Assembly (NCBI GenBank): GCA_900552095.1
Contig: URYM01000109.1
Coordinates: 1 to 6,256, forward strand
DNA: 6,256 bases
Source of the DNA: an uncultured Blautia sp.
GTDB taxonomy: Bacteria > Bacillota > Clostridia > Lachnospirales > Lachnospiraceae
Direction of reading: 5' to 3'
Shown here: piece by piece, positions 5,289 to 6,256 of the stretch
Position numbering within the stretch: the first letter of the stretch is position 1
Layout: every line of letters starts with the position of its first letter
Translations under genes and position numbers: made by a program
Notes under the pieces: model-generated
Database searches by the model: none
What the model was told of the DNA's origin: nothing
The model's input: the letters and a program-made list of their open reading frames with translations, nothing else

Positions 5289-6037
5289 TCCGATTCTTTC
5301 ACCCGGAACCAGTAGGTGTAGAGGTCCTGAAAGCCCAGGCTCTGGTAGAGCGCTTTGGCATTCTGATTATCCTTTACCACCTGCAGATAGGCGCGGGAGG
5401 CGCCCAGATCCCGTCCGGCATTTAAGATAGAGGTGCACAGGCTGCGGGCATACCCCCTTCGGCGGAAGGAAGGATGGACATGGATGGCATAAAGGCCGAT
5501 ATAATTCCGGTCCAGGATCCCCAGTCCTGTAGCTGCGATGCGGCCATCCTCCCAGATGGAGGCGCAGATCGTTTCTTTCGGAATCGCGCGGTACATGGAG
5601 GGGACGACCAGACGGTGCATGGCGTTGGTTGTTCCCTTGAGGGCAAAAAGGCCGTTGATCCAGCGGTCGCTGACTTTGTGTTCCAGCAGTACCCGGCCAT
5701 TTTCAGGGCAGGAAAAATGCTCCGGAAGATCCAGGTCCATCACTTCGGTGATATGTTCTGTGTGGTAGCCTCTGGAGCAGAGCCGTTTTTCAAAGTCCGG
5801 TTCCAGCAGAGGAGTGATCTTGAAAATGGCAGGAGTGCCCCAGTCCCGGTAGATATTCTCACAGTAGAAGATTTTTTCATCCAGGGGAAGGGAGGAAGGA
5901 CCCAGCTGTTCCACGCTGTTGGTCCGGTGGGTATAAAAATAGGAAAAACGCAGAACCCACCCGTCATAAAACTGGATCTGGTGGGAGGGCCAGGCGTTTA
6001 AAGAGAGATCTTCGATCAGTTTGATTTCGCGTTTCAT
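5234..6037 (-). CDS. GNAT family N-acetyltransferase
   Basis: This 267-residue protein is predicted to move an acetyl group from acetyl-CoA to an unknown amine. The GNAT fold lies in the C-terminal half (about 115-247). Motif A is LYAIHVHPSFRRRGYARSL, with the CoA pyrophosphate loop RRGYA (193-197). Motif B is QVVKDNQNAKALYQSLGF (219-236), with the usual Asn and Tyr. The N-terminal half (1-110) has NAWPSHQIQFYDGWVLRFS and THRTNSV, a pattern seen in two-domain GNAT proteins with a degenerate first domain. GGAGGT ends 7 bases before the ATG at 6037. An extended -10 element lies just upstream (6057-6065). The final 17 residues (SPKDRAQRFSISRIGS and the one before) follow the end of the GNAT fold and are encoded antisense to the reductase gene. 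No terminator is visible in the overlap. Confidence 0.93.
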   Translation of the reverse strand: MKREIKLIEDLSLNAWPSHQIQFYDGWVLRFSYFYTHRTNSVEQLGPSSLPLDEKIFYCENIYRDWGTPAIFKITPLLEPDFEKRLCSRGYHTEHITEVMDLDLPEHFSCPENGRVLLEHKVSDRWINGLFALKGTTNAMHRLVVPSMYRAIPKETICASIWEDGRIAATGLGILDRNYIGLYAIHVHPSFRRRGYARSLCTSILNAGRDLGASRAYLQVVKDNQNAKALYQSLGFQDLYTYWFRVKESDYSPKDRAQRFSISRIGS

Positions 6038-6056
6038 AGACAGTACCTCCGCAAGG

Positions 6057-6065
6057 ATTATAGCA
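6057..6065 (-). promoter_or_regulatory. Extended -10 promoter of the acetyltransferase gene
   Basis: On the minus strand TGCTATAAT (6065-6057) joins an extended TG to a perfect TATAAT. The -35 position (about 6080-6085) is weak, as is common with extended -10 elements. The predicted start near 6050 falls at the edge of the ribosome binding site GGAGG (6050-6046), so the leader would be only about 13 bases. Confidence 0.6.
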
Positions 6066-6093
6066 AGAAATTTTGGAAAATTCCAGATTTTTG

Positions 6094-6122
6094 TATACAG
6101 AACGGACAGAAAATGATAGAAT
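6094..6122 (+). promoter_or_regulatory. Probable promoter of the right-edge gene
   Basis: TATACA (6094-6099, 4 of 6) and TAGAAT (6117-6122, 5 of 6) are 17 bases apart, and a TGA just before the -10 forms an extended element. The predicted start near 6129 gives a leader of about 34 bases containing AAGGAG. It is divergent from the acetyltransferase promoter. Confidence 0.55.
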
Positions 6123-6162
6123 AAGAGACAGCAAAAGATTGTGGAGTTAAGGAGAGATTCAA

Positions 6163-6256
6163 ATGTCCAGATTTTTGAAGGTAATCGTTAATATAATTCT
6201 GGTCGGTGCGATCCTGACGGCAGCGTCTCTTCTGGTTCCGCCGCTGGCGGGAGTTC
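6163..6256 (+). CDS. N-terminus of a membrane-anchored protein, possibly signal peptidase I family
   Basis: Only the first 31 codons are inside the window. AAGGAG (6149-6154) lies 8 bases before the ATG, and a promoter candidate lies upstream, so the start is well supported. The peptide has a short basic N-terminus (MSRFLK), then a hydrophobic stretch of about 20 residues (7-25), then VPPLAGV. An anchor followed by a (V/I)PxLxG turn recalls the N-termini of clostridial S26 signal peptidases, but any secreted or single-pass membrane protein would look alike at this length. The catalytic Ser/Lys region would lie beyond the edge. Gene call is firm, function is a guess. Confidence 0.82.
   Translation, partial: MSRFLKVIVNIILVGAILTAASLLVPPLAGV

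Noticed and set aside
5474..6001. Plus-strand open frame across the acetyltransferase gene
   Set aside because: The minus-strand frame has intact GNAT motifs, a ribosome binding site and a promoter; the plus-strand frame has none.

Overview
The window reads as a piece of chromosome from a spore-forming Firmicute, most likely a Clostridia member close to Lachnospiraceae. The basis is an intact forespore sigma factor SigG, an oxygen-sensitive two-subunit Fe-S L-serine dehydratase, an ECF-type folate S component under a tetrahydrofolate riboswitch, strong AGGAGG ribosome binding sites and TTGACA/TATAAT-type promoters. No database search was possible, so genus and species stay open. The first 34 bases are not genomic: they match the Nextera read-2 transposase adapter, so the left end is an untrimmed read or contig end.

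Layout, left to right. (1) 1-34, sequencing adapter. (2) 35-811 (+), the C-terminal part of an L,D-transpeptidase that cross-links peptidoglycan, cut at the left edge. (3) 821-861, a strong hairpin terminator with U-tracts on both strands, shared by genes converging from each side. (4) 882-1463 (-), folT-like ECF S component, with a 5' leader holding a THF riboswitch (1530-1644), an SD-sequestering hairpin (1472-1506) and a sigma-A promoter (1660-1688). (5) 1804-2580 (+), sigG, divergent from folT, with small inverted repeats in its upstream region. (6) 2640-3308 and 3318-4190 (+), sdaAB-sdaAA, a tight operon for the two subunits of Fe-S L-serine dehydratase (L-serine to pyruvate plus ammonia). 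(7) 4281-5288 (+), an aldo/keto reductase with a C-terminal cysteine-rich ferredoxin-like domain behind a near-consensus promoter. (8) 5234-6037 (-), a GNAT acetyltransferase whose last 17 codons and stop codon lie antisense to the end of the reductase gene. (9) 6163-6256 (+), the first 31 codons of a membrane-anchored protein cut by the right edge, possibly a signal peptidase.

These are mostly independent transcription units: cell-wall remodelling, folate uptake, sporulation control, serine catabolism and redox enzymes. There is no mobile element, CRISPR array, tRNA or rRNA, and no sign of a novel multi-gene system. The points most worth a second look are the adapter at the left end, the riboswitch with its visible translational expression platform, sigG standing apart from its usual sigE neighbour, the cysteine-rich tail of SdaAA, and the convergent overlap of the reductase and acetyltransferase genes.
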